A stretch of 64,000 bases of DNA, taken from Pratylenchus scribneri (taxonomy: Eukaryota > Nematoda > Chromadorea > Rhabditida > Pratylenchidae). The stretch is from the NCBI GenBank assembly GCA_030063045.1, contig JAQSEB010000031.1, forward strand, positions 1-64,000. The letters run 5' to 3'. This document shows positions 24,501-34,967 of this stretch, in pieces. Numbering within the stretch: the stretch's first letter is position 1; each line of letters begins with the position of its first letter. The translations under genes were made by a program, and so were the position numbers. Under the pieces are notes generated by a model. It saw only the letters and a program-made list of their open reading frames with translations, searched no databases and had not been told where the DNA came from.

Positions 24501-25874
24501 GATTGGAATTGTGCTTCCGTCCAATTTGCTTTGTGGTCGACTTTCCATTGGCACATCCAATACATTTGAATCTGCTGTTGGGTTCACAAAATCCTGCTCC
24601 AATGCCTTCAATTCCCAACGTGGAATTTCTGTGGCCCGGTCCTGTCGAAATTCGTATTCATCTTCATCCTCTTCAGCGTAAAATCCATCAAATTCTTGGA
24701 ACATATATTCAGGATCATCATCTTCTAAAAATCAATAAAATGAATATGTTACGGCCAAAAGTGGAAATCGGCCAAAACTGGTTTTGGCCGGCCAAAACCA
24801 GTTTTGTCCGGCCAAACCAGTTGTGGCTAGCCAAAACCAGTTTTGGCCGATTTTCAGCCAAAACCAGTTTTGGCCGTAACAAATATTAATTAATCATCAG
24901 CAGGATAATTATTATATTAATAGCGTTACAAAATCATTGAAGAATCTATTAATTTGATGTAACATTTCTCAATAATCAAAATAAATTTTGAGAAGCTTTG
25001 AATTTGAATATATTAAATTTTACAAGTAACCAACTAACCATTATATAATTGTTCCCTGGTGACTGGATCCAATTCATCCTCGGCACCCATGACGGAACGA
25101 ATGAATAGAGGATAAATTGGATTATCCACTTTGGTCAAGAATTCATTTTCTTCTTCATCATTTGCAACAAATCCATCAGCAGGTTGTGGCGTATTCTCTT
25201 CCATCGAGGCAATTTGTTCATTTCCTTTGCCATCTTCCTGATCATCTGATGAATTTGTTCTTTTTCTTCTTTCATTTGTGTTTAATTCATCATCATCTTC
25301 CTCCTCTTCATTATCATCATTTGAGGAAAATCGATCGGAAGAAGTCATTTCTTCGTCGTCATCATCCTTCTTATCCTCTTCCTCATAAAAAATTTATTTT
25401 CCTATTTTTTTAATCAAATATTAATTTACCATTTCTTTTTCTGGGGAATAGTCGGCGTCTTCTTCGTCCTCCTCTCCATAATTTACATCCAAAAATGTTC
25501 TCGGCGCATTTATTGGTTTCAATTCCGGTGCTGGAATGTTCCTCTTCACAATTCGTTCCAATTGATGAAGTCTTGAACGGGTCATGCGCAAACCGGCCAT
25601 CACATTTGGATCCTTGCGAATTAAAGTTCCAAATGTGTTTGGGTTCTTCATTATGTGCTGAAAATGAGCAATTTAAATTAAATTATTTTGTTAATGAACG
25701 AACATAAATTATTGTTTTGACTTTTTGGGCAGTCAAATTGTGTTTTTGTGCATAATTTTCCAGAGCATCGTTTAATTGTTGATTGTCAAAATCCTCTAAT
25801 TCTCGATCCTCTTCTTGATTATTTCCACCATTACTTGTGCTCGGTTTAGTCGGGTCATTTTGCTTTGCTTCCAT
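21553..25874 (-). CDS. gon-4: GON-4/GON4L nuclear regulator
   Basis: GON-4 is a nuclear protein needed for gonadogenesis in C. elegans; vertebrate GON4L acts in transcriptional and cell-cycle control. The start is MEAKQNDPTKPSTSN at 25874. Order of landmarks: NLTAQKVKTIIYV and RMTRSRLHQLERIVKRNIP (N-terminal conserved region); long Asp/Glu-rich stretches; DDDPEYMFQEFDGF...FRQDRATEIPRWEL (the DDDPEYNF signature); WVLARSQACRYPELLPRHSF; YPLISEYFLPGRTLNQMK; INPRLTTAEKFTLLWERL; FFLFAAIAPSNELPPTLR; and near the C-terminus a Myb/SANT-like segment (QKWTRQMDAALLIGY...). About a dozen exons join; some boundaries are approximate. One intron carries the element at 24747-24881. Its start lies 203 bp downstream of the ric-3 stop, so the two could be co-transcribed. 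Confidence 0.88.
24747..24881. mobile_element. 135-bp MITE-like palindromic element in a gon-4 intron
   Basis: The element begins TGTTACGGCCAAAA and ends TTTTGGCCGTAACA, a perfect inverted repeat. The interior is built from alternating GGCCAAAACCAG and CTGGTTTTGGCC blocks, so almost the whole element can fold on itself. It lies in the roughly 316-bp intron between the exon coding DDDPEYMFQEF and the preceding one. The flanks (GAATA / AATAT) suggest a short target duplication but do not prove one. Superfamily not assigned. Confidence 0.75.
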
Positions 25875-26077
25875 ATTTCTATTTTTTAAACTTTATGGAT
25901 GGGTGCTCACTCAAACAAAAAGGTATTTCTATTTTATACAGAAAAAAGTAAAAGCAAGATAAAAAAAATAGACATTTATTTATCAAAATGAATAATTAAA
26001 TTTTTACTGGGTATGAGATTTGAAATTAAAAAAATGAGATTAAAAATTTAAGGAGATTATTAGGGGCTCTATCAAAA

Positions 26078-27414
26078 TCAAATGATTGTCTTCCTTGGGC
26101 CTTCTTCTTCTTCCAATTCACTTTCTTCATCCGTCTGCGAGTCTATTTCCTCATTGTTTTGTAAATCTTCTTCTTCCATTTCATCCGATAATTCAGTTGA
26201 AGAATGTTCCCTGAGCCGACTACGCAATAAATGATCTCGTTTGACCATTTCCGAAAGCATCTATTGTAGAAAAAATAACAATTTTAAAAATGATTTTTCC
26301 CTTTTTAAAACCTTAAGCTCTTTTAATCTCATCTCCATTTGTGTTGTTTGCTCTCCAGTAAGGTCACCGTCTGTTCCCTGCTTTTCCGTATTCGATTGAT
26401 TTTCATTTGTTGGATTTGGATCATCGTCTTTTGGTTGCGGTTGCCGAAAATGCTCCGCTTGGTTTGCTATCAATTCAAGTTGATGGAGAATTTCGTGCAT
26501 TGCATGTTCCGTTTTCCGCAAACGCGCCTGGACGGAATGGAGTTTTTGACCACGAACACCTGTAAAATTTGATTTTTTTATAGAATTAAAACAAAAAGAA
26601 AAACCTTGAATTCTATCTTCATCGCTGTCTTCTTCATCATCTTCATCCCACGTGGTCTTTCTTTGTCCACTCTTCTTGAGTTTTTTCTTCTTCTTCGACT
26701 TAAACATAATCTGGAATTATTCCCCGTTTTGAATTCGAATTATATTTATAATTAATTGTTAAGAATATGTGTATCATAATTAATTTTGTTAAAGTTTAAT
26801 TGAAAAACCTTGAAAAGTGTATAGAGTAAGAAGCACACAACACCAATCGTATAGAATGGCAAAAGCCAAGCAAAACCTCCTCTTCCTCCACCGCCTCCCT
26901 GGCCTTGATGTACCATTTGTGGCGATGCAGGATGGGGATGTACGGGATTGCCGGATCGAACGTCCAAAATTATAAAATATTAATTTTTTTACTATAAAAA
27001 ACCTCGTTGTTTTGGATGCGCCCCCATCATCGATGGATGAATATTACGCTGATTTTGAGCTGAATGATCACCACCTTTGTTGCCACCGAATAATGAACCG
27101 ATTAAAGGGCCAAAAACACTGGGATATAGAATAGCAAAACAAAGGAAAATAGCAGCACCGACTGCGAAAATTTTCCATTTTGGAAGGATCTAAGTAAAAG
27201 AAATATAGATTAGAATTAGTCGGAAACAAACCTCTTCCTTCTCATCCTTTTCAATATTGAAATATTTGTCATCATCATCATCTTCAGGTACCCGATGCTT
27301 CTTCCGCTTTTTACAATTATTTTCATTATTCTTATAATGTCTTCTTCGTAATTCTGGTTCTCCTCCAAATTCACTAACATATTTCCATTTTGGTTTTGTC
27401 CTCATTTCATCCAT
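26078..27414 (-). CDS. ric-3: RIC-3-type acetylcholine receptor chaperone
   Basis: RIC-3 is an ER membrane protein that promotes assembly of nicotinic acetylcholine receptors. The start is taken as ATG 27414 (MDEMRTKPKWKYVSEF), just after an acceptor-like AACAG. A Lys/Asp-rich region leads to a first hydrophobic segment (WKIFAVGAAIFLCFAILYP), a Gly/Pro/His-rich linker, a second segment (GFAWLLPFYTIGVVCFLL, the RIC-3 signature), a Lys-rich cluster, a coiled coil (QARLRKTEHAMHEILHQLE) and an acidic C-terminus. This order of two membrane segments then coiled coil is the family architecture. It lies directly upstream of gon-4 on the same strand. The exact 5' end is uncertain. Confidence 0.85.
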
Positions 27415-28011
27415 ATAATTTTCTTTGACTTCCTTCGAATCCAATTGCTCTGTTATTCCATTGAATTGAAAGCCAAGCAATTTTTTTAATGGAAGTTAAA
27501 TTGTTCCAAAATTAGGTTGGCTTTGGCGGTAGTAGGTCTGGGCCCAGCATTATTTTTTTCTCAAATGTTGAAGCCAATCCAGATCCAGAGAAAAAGCTTT
27601 TAAGAGAAGAGAAAATGGACCCGTTGAGTGTGTTTATAGTTGGCAAAGTCGATAAAGGAAAATCTTCTTTTGCATGGAAGAGTCAAAGAAACTTTAAACA
27701 CTCTCATTTATAGTTTTACATAATCAATAAAATGCCTAAAAGCCATTTATTTATTAAAATATATATATTCATCATTATTTTAAAAAAAATTCAATTAATG
27801 AAGGTAGGTTCAAACTTCAAAGCAAAATAATTTTTTATTAAAAAACAATTCTTTATCATAAAAAAAACAATGAGAGATACATCATTGATAACCCGCTCAT
27901 CCATAATAAGTGAGGTATCCTTTATTTCTAAATTCTTCCATTCAAATTGTTATTTTGATGCATGTTCGTTCCTAAAAATTGGTTTAATTTTGTAAAATTT
28001 ATTTACAAATT
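27415..28011. other. Intergenic region between ric-3 and the nucleotidyltransferase
   Basis: About 600 bp, same-strand neighbours. AT-rich, with AATAAA-like signals on the minus strand for the upstream gene and presumably the ric-3 promoter. No coding, RNA or repeat feature was recognised. Confidence 0.45.
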
Positions 28012-29564
28012 TTAACCATTTTCATCTTCCAATTGGCATACAAAATCCCAAGCCGTGTCAATGGCGGGGGGCAAAAATGGTTTGCAAATATCTCGAAGAA
28101 TAAGTGGCCGACCGTCCTTGAATTTTGTCAAAATGTCTGCCAATTTGTAGCGCCTAGTCAAATTCTTCGGCACAGTCTGATATTTACGTTTATTTAATTT
28201 GATTAATAAGCAAAATAACCAACCATTCCATCGTATGCCTCCTCTAAAAAGAACAAATATTGCCTTTCCTCCTCGGGTTGATTCCTCCTGAATATTATAA
28301 TTTGAAATTATTCATTATTATAATTAATTTACCTGTCGAAAATACGCCCTTCCTTGATTGAAATTCCCCAATCGTCATAGTTGAACCGGCAATAATATTC
28401 GAAAAATCCGTAGATCAGTTCTCCAACAGTTCGATCATTTTTTGGTATTTCTTCAACGGATTAAAAATCATTTTTCTCTTTTTGACTTACTTGGCAATTC
28501 AAGGCGCAGATTGTAATCCAATTTGTTGACATCGACCTTTCCTTCGAAATGCTGCGGAAACAGGGCATAAAGATTCGGCAAAATTGGAGGGTTGACGCCA
28601 CATTGGAGGAAGTGAATGATCATCAGACTGACTGTGTAACTGTTCAACTTTCCAAATCTAAAAATATATTTAAAAAGAATTATCGGATTTTTTGAACCTG
28701 GGTTGGATCACATCGTTCACTTTCCCCCATTCCTTCAAGATCATGTTCATGTGCACGAATCTTTCGTCCAATCTGTAAATTAAATTTTAGTCTCCATCAT
28801 ATCCATAAATTTACCTGGCGTAGTAGAAAAGGAGGTGTGAATTGTAAATGCCGGCCACACAATTAGCATTAATGTCCACTGGAATAAGGTCATATGGAAT
28901 GCGAAGATTCAATTTTAATATTGGAACCTTTAAATAAAAAGTTTCATTTAATAAATACAAATCGATCAACTTACCCGGGCGTTGACCTTCTCAATCCGTC
29001 TAATTTGCACCCCATCAATTGCTTTGCCCACCAAATCCTCTAACCCAGCACAAATTCGCTCGAGAATGTGATGGTTGACTCTGATATGAATAAATTTAAT
29101 TATCGAATTTAATCAATTTACTTACCCTTCTTCCTCGTATTCCCCTTCGGTACAACGAACGGCAAAACATAAATCCAGATCTGCGCCTTTTGTTGCTAAT
29201 TTGCTGAGTGTAGATCCTCCCAATGCCAAATATCCATCCGTAACGCACTAAAAATCAAAATATTATTAAATTTTATTTAAATAAGCTTACTGGTTCAGTC
29301 ACCCTCCTCAAAACATTCCACACTTTGAGTCGTGCCGCCTTTTCTTCTTCAGTCTAAATTGGTTTTTGATTGAAATGTATCAAAAATTCTTACTTGTCTA
29401 TTAATTTCGATGTAGTCATTGATTTGCTTGAGATCATAATTTTGAAATGAAGATAATAATGTGTCGCGATTTGGGTCAATGAATTTGTAAATTCGCTCAA
29501 TCCCGCGGGTTGGTGTAACTTTATACAATTCGCTGCTGCTGTTCCTCCTCGTTACGTTCAACAT
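28012..29564 (-). CDS. Non-canonical poly(A)/poly(U) polymerase (CID1/GLD-2/PUP-type)
   Basis: This class adds untemplated U or A tails to RNA 3' ends, feeding decay, maturation or germline control. The conserved nucleotidyltransferase core is visible: GGSTLSKLATKGADLDLCF (GS plus the first two metal-binding Asp of DLD), then IPYDLIPVDINANCVAGIYNS with the third Asp. The central and PAP-associated parts follow (FVHMNMILKEWGK, LNSYTVSLMIIHFLQCG, VGELIYGFFEYYCRFN). Ten or so exons lead to a stop at 28012. The start ATG 29564 (MLNVTRRNSSSEL) follows an acceptor CATAG at about 29587 that could be trans-spliced or join an unseen exon. The sequence does not tell whether UTP or ATP is preferred, so no C. 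elegans name is assigned. Confidence 0.82.
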
Positions 29565-30049
29565 ATCAAATTTACGTAAAAATGTCTATGAAATGGTTTA
29601 TATTCATAAAAAAAATTAGTAGGTAATTTAAGCATTTAAAATTAAATTTTTAATCAGAAGAATAGAAGACTGCACTTATTATTGATTGTTTTTAAAACAA
29701 TCACAACTATTTGTCTTTTTTTTACCATCAAGAAAATTTAAATGAAATGAGTCAATTCAACTGTCTGTCATCAACCAAAAATCCCTATTCCCTACCTTAC
29801 CTACACTCAAAAATAACTTTTCCCTTCCCTCCCTTCCCTTCCCTAATGCTAAAATCCTCTCCTACGTCCTACTCCTACAACCAAAATCCCTGCATCTAAA
29901 TCTCTAAAAGCCAAAATATCGCTTCATAGGTATAAACTTGGACTTGACTTTGGACTTGGACCTAAATTTTATCTGATTTGCCATAAAAGTTTTATTTTAT
30001 GAATTCTTGAAAATTTTAGAATTTTAATTCAAAATCTTTCTTTCTTAAA
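29565..30049. promoter_or_regulatory. Divergent promoter region
   Basis: 485 bp between divergent starts (nucleotidyltransferase minus, CDP-DAG synthase plus). It contains pyrimidine-rich direct repeats (CCCTTCCCT near 29820-29845) and repeated CTTGGACTT near 29935-29960. No assigned factor sites. Confidence 0.4.
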
Positions 30050-31874
30050 ATGTCTTCAAATCAACAATCGACAATGGATGTGGATTCGGAAAATGATAAT
30101 GGTGTACGAAAGCGGACAGCAAATCCAATTCACCCGGAACAGGACGTGAACAACGCGACCTTGTCATCGGCGGCTGTTTCAGCTTCTTCTTCGGATGATG
30201 AGGATCCACTGATCATGGTAAAGGAAAAACGCCTGCATAAATTGAAGCGAGTTTTACCGCAATCTTCCGACAAACTTGGAAAGTACATCGATTCATTGCT
30301 GTCCCATTTGCCAGAACGATGGCGAAACTGGGTGGTGCGCGGAATATTTTCGGTATAATTAATTATTCGTTTTCACATTTTACAATTTAAATAATTTAAG
30401 ATTGTGATGATAAGCCTCTTCTACTTCATTATTAAACGCGGTGTGATTTGGCTGATGGCGCTGATATTCTTACTTCAATTTAAATGCTTCTCAGAAATTA
30501 TTAACATAGGATTAGCCGTGTATCGCCTTTATGACTTGCCCTGGTTTCGGGCACTTTCCTGGTTTGTAATTTATTATTTTAAAATGCAATTATATTCCCA
30601 TAATATTTACAGGTATTTTTTGATGACAAGCAACTACTTTTTCTTCGGCGAAAATCTGATCGACTATTGGGGACTAGTATTGCGCAAAGATGAATTTCTC
30701 CGTACCCTGATAGTCCATCATCGACTGATCAGTTTTGTTCTCTACTGCTTTGGCTTCATTTGGTTTGTCCTTTCCCTGCAAAAGGGTTTTTATCTGCGTC
30801 AATTTTCACTTGTAAGGAATTTTTGAAAAGTAATTAATAATTAAAATTTTTCAGTTCGCTTGGACACACGTCACATTGCTGATTATTGTCACTCAAACAT
30901 TCTTAATCCTCCAAAATCTTTTCCAAGGATTGATTTGGTTAGTTTAAAATAAAATTAAAAACCAAAATTTGATTGGTAAATCCACATCCCAGGGAATAGG
31001 GATTTACATATCAAATATAAAATAAAAAATCATGTCAGTCAATTTCAACAGGTTAATTGTGCCCGTTTCGATGATAATATGCTGCGATATCATGAGCTAT
31101 ATGTTCGGCTTCTTCTGGGGCAAAACACCGTTGATCAAATTGTCACCCAAAAAAACATGGGAAGGATTCATCGGTGGCGCATTGAGCACAATTGTGTTTG
31201 GACTGATCCTTTCCTCCTTCATGGTCGACAAACCCTCATTTGTGTGCCCGGTGGAGTCATATTATCAGGATAATTTGAATTGCACAATTCCACCATCATT
31301 CCAAATTAGGTTGGTCTTTAACAAAATTTAAAAAAAAATGGTAAAATGGTTAATTTTATTAATTCCATTCCATTAAAATTTAAACTTCAGAGAATTTGAT
31401 GCACCGCGTCCACTGGCATTTATATTTCGTTTGCTTCGCAAACCGCCAGTATTCCATTTTCGCCCATTTCTTGGCCATTCCATCATTTTGGCTCTGTTCG
31501 CCTCATTGATTGGCCCATTCGGTGGATTCTTTGCCAGTGGTTTCAAACGAGCATTCAAAATCAAGGTTAATTCAAAATAAATTCAAACTTTAATGGAATT
31601 TTTTCAAGGATTTTGGTGACATTATCCCCGGTCATGGTGGACTAATGGATCGTTTTGACTGTCAATTGCTGATGGGCACATTCGTGAATGTTTACATTTC
31701 ATCATTCATAAGGTAAATTAAATTATTTGAAAAAAAATATTTAAAATTTTCAGATATCCAAATCCGAATAAAATTGTCCAACAAATTCTGTGGATGCCGC
31801 CAGATGAGCAATTGGCCATTTTCAATGCTTTGCATGAACAATTGGTGGCCGGTGGTCTGCTTCCTCAAGGATAA
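30050..31874 (+). CDS. cdgs-1: Phosphatidate cytidylyltransferase (CDP-diacylglycerol synthase)
   Basis: Makes CDP-diacylglycerol from phosphatidate and CTP in the ER, the precursor of phosphatidylinositol and cardiolipin. The start is [16 protein letters not shown]; an acidic/Ser-rich cytosolic head ends in [14 protein letters not shown]. Multiple membrane segments follow ([66 protein letters not shown]). [16 protein letters not shown] and the family signature [20 protein letters not shown]...DRFD are intact. Seven exons join in phase and end ...VAGGLLPQG at 31874. Length agrees with eukaryotic CDS enzymes (about 450 residues). Confidence 0.95.
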
Positions 31875-32337
31875 ATCAATTCCACTCAATTATTAACATT
31901 TTCCATTCTCCTTTTTTGGCTAACTTCGCCCAACGAACGCAATCATTCCCTGCCCCAAAAATAATTTGTTACCCTTAATTCGATATTTTTAACCGATTAT
32001 TGATCATTTATTCCTCCACCAAATAATCTCATCCCATCCATTCAATCTCTAAAAAATACAAATGTATCAATCTTAATTCTGTATAAAAATTAAATTCCTT
32101 TCATCAATCAATCCTCTCTTGTACCCAACGAATATTTTCAGCTATACTTAATGATAATTTCCGGTTAGTTTCCATCTCCAATTAAATTTCGTGTGATCTT
32201 ATTCCATTCCCAATAAATATATATTACTTTGTAAAATCATCGATTTATTATTTAGTCAATCATTATGAATTTGATTTTATGTTAGATTTGAATAAAAAAA
32301 TGAATAAAATTATTTGTGTATATTCTTCTTTTGATTA
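31875..32337. other. Convergent intergenic region
   Basis: 463 bp between the cdgs-1 stop (+) and the ANKS3-like stop (-). AATAAA signals near 32213 (+); otherwise AT-rich. Nothing else was recognised. Confidence 0.45.
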
Positions 32338-33976
32338 TTATATAAGGAAAGAGCCAAGTCGGGCATTCATTCTGTCCAATTCCCGAATCAATTCCTCGAT
32401 TGAGCCCCTTCGAGGTGTCCTTTCGGCACAAGCACTGCATCGTCCATTTGTGAGGATTTGAGTCAGCATCTTCAAATTGGTAAATTCATTTGAATGAATG
32501 TACTAATTTTCCATACCTGCCGGCATAGGGCATTCAGCCGTTTTTGTTCCATCATTTCCCTCCGCTGTTCAACGCCCAATTTTTTGAGGTCATCCACTTT
32601 TTGTTGAAGCTGGGAATTGCCAGCAACCATAGATTGCTGGGTTGGTGGTTGAGCAGAATGCTGGAAAATAAATTTAATAATAAAGGAGAATATTTGTTTA
32701 CCTCAATAGTGACCATCGATATTTTCATTTCCTTTTTGTCGCGCATCTCTCGGATTAAATTTGTTAATTTGCGTTTTGGACCCAGAAGGCCAATTCCAAT
32801 TTCATCCAAATTCTTTTCTGACAATCGAAGTAGGGAATCCAATGTTCTGATTGAAAAAAAAACAATTAAACAATCCCTCAACCTCCCCCAATTTAACCAA
32901 ACCGAATGCCATTGTCTGCCAAATTGCGAGCATATTTTTGTAAATCCAATCCATGTAATACGGCCAACAATGAGGGCTCTATTTCCGGCCGATATCGCTA
33001 AAAATAAACAATATTTTTTAAAGAATTTAAATTACGGTACTCGAAGGAGGATGAGTATTTTCTCATCGGTGGCAATTGCAAAGGCATCTTGACCCTTAAA
33101 GAATTTCCATTTTATTGAAAGGAAAAGCAAATCTAACTTGTTTGTTTCGCTGAGTCGGATCACCTTTCTATTTTAAAATTAATTAAAAAATACCCAAAAA
33201 TGTAATTATATCACATATTCCAGCAAATATGATAAGATTTTTTCATCCCCATTTTCGCTTGCTGCCAGCACCGGTGTCGAATCGTTGTAATCTATAATAA
33301 AATGGGGAAATAATTTTATGTTGTCTTAAAATTTACCGGGCAAATTTGGATCGGCTCCCCGTTCCAAAAGCAGTTGGACAGCGTGGGCATGGTAATATTT
33401 GCTGTTTTTGAACGCAATCATCAACTCTTCTTCTTATCCTGATTAACTCACACGGCATAATGCAAACTGCTTCGCCCGAATTGGTCCCGGCGATTGAAAT
33501 CAGCAGAAAAATCCAATAATATTCGAACAACATCGATGGCACCACATGAAGCAGCCAACATCAACTTAATTTTTGGGGGAATTATTTTAATTTTATTTTA
33601 AATCTCACTGCAGTTTGGTTGCGTTCATTTGTTTCATCCACTGAGGCCCCTTTCATAATTAACAATTGGCACAATTCACGATGGCCCAAATAGGCGGCAT
33701 ACATCAATGGAGTCCAATTGGATGAGTTTTTTGTGTTCATTTCCTCTTCAATATTAAAATCCTAAATAGAGTAAAATTATTTAATTATTTTGTTATTGCA
33801 TTTACCTGAATATTGTCGGAATTAAGGCTTGCCGCCGTCCAAAAGTCCATTTGAACCAAATCGATGCCATCCTCATTCGATGGATGAGAATGTCGTTGAG
33901 GAAGTTGAAGTTGAATAATTTGTTGGGCTGCTTCTTGCAAAATTCCATTGGTAGCAGAGGCATTCATCCTCGACAT
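32338..33976 (-). CDS. Ankyrin-repeat and SAM-domain protein (ANKS3-like)
   Basis: The start is MSRMNASATNGILQEAAQQ at 33976. Ankyrin repeats follow (NWTPLMYAAYLGHRELCQLL, TALMLAASCGAIDVVRILL, GRSSLHYAVSKYYHAHAVQL, STPVLAASENGDEKILSYL) and then a SAM domain (LHGLDLQKYARNLADNGI, LSEKNLDEIGIGLLGPKRKL). The tail is helical and ends EELIRELDRMNARLGSFLI at 32338. ANKS3 proteins scaffold ciliary/nephronophthisis complexes, and the SAM wording (EIGI-LGPKRK) is closest to ANKS3/ANKS6. Whether this nematode protein acts at cilia is inference. A Glu-rich predicted helix (QQKVDDLKKLGVEQRREMM) follows the SAM domain. Confidence 0.82.
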
Positions 33977-34239
33977 TGATGAACCGTTTTAGATCAACAA
34001 ATAATAATGTATTTTCCCTTCTTTCAATCAATCGACACACTTTTAGTCAATCATTTTTGCGCAAATCAGAAAAATAATGATTGATAGGTGATAGGGAGGG
34101 ATGGGGTGGGGATGTGTCTTGTGGAAAATGAATCGGCTGCCGAATAGACCGATGTGAGTATGAAGATGAAGTTATTTATTGACCAACAAAAAGTTTCGCA
34201 ATTAAACCAGTGCGTGTCTTGTGGTTTGGGTTCTGTGCC

Positions 34240-34832
34240 CTAAATCCCCTGTACGCTCAATTACCTATAAGAGAAATTGACTGATCCTTCCGGGCTGGGA
34301 TGTCTAAGTAGAGGATTAACTGTGTTGCCTTTACCCTCGGGCTCTAAAGTCGGTGAATTTGGGATTCTCCTTTTATACGTGTACGTGTTGCTGGTCTTTA
34401 CCCTCAGGCAGAGCTCAAAGTTGACAGGTAATTAACTCCTTTCGTTGGTGCTGGGTCTTTTCCTTCAGGGCTCGGTGAATCCCCCTTTTAACCGTTGGCG
34501 TTGGTCTTTTCCCTCAGGGCTAGGAATTAACTCCTTTCACCGCTCACCGGTGGTTCTGGTCTCTTCCCTCAAGGCTAGGAATTAACTCCTTTCACCGCTC
34601 ACCGATGGTGCTTGTCTTTTACCCTGAGGGTCAAATTGAGGGAGATTAACTCAATTTTACTGTTGCCGGTCCTCTCTGGGAGGTCAAAGTAGGGTTAGAA
34701 AATACTCTATGCCACTGGGAATCGAACCCTCGCCGCCCTTGTCCCATTTTCCCATAGACTAAAGCGAGGAACATACCAATGCGCCAATGAGTCATGTTGG
34801 TTTTATTCACTACTACATCTACATAAGGCATT
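34240..34832 (-). mobile_element. tRNA-derived SINE, copy B, with degenerate 52-bp tail repeats
   Basis: On the minus strand the head reads from about 34800: A-box-like TGGCGCATTGGT (34775-34786) and a perfect B box GGGTTCGATTCCC (34717-34729), spaced as in a tRNA gene. The body (34610-34710) matches copy A at 3141-3245. Downstream (34240-34640) there are about five diverged units like GGAATTAACTCCTTTCACCG ... TCTTCCCTCAAGG, plainly the same unit as the 3-kb array. The anticodon arm is too degenerate to name the tRNA. The element lies between the start of the ANKS3-like gene and the 3' end of dnj-11. The 61-codon frame here is a by-product. Confidence 0.82.
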
Positions 34833-34967
34833 AGAGTAAACCAAAAATGACTATTTAAAAAATTCTAAAAAACATTTTTATCAGAAATATTGAGCAAAAC
34901 AAAACAATAAACAAATGTTATGTTAAACCAACATTTAATCAAGTGCATATTTCCACTTCATCGTTAT

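Noticed and set aside
34700..34800. Functional tRNA gene
   Set aside because: The A and B boxes are good but acceptor-stem pairing and a proper anticodon arm are lacking, and the block continues into a shared SINE body.
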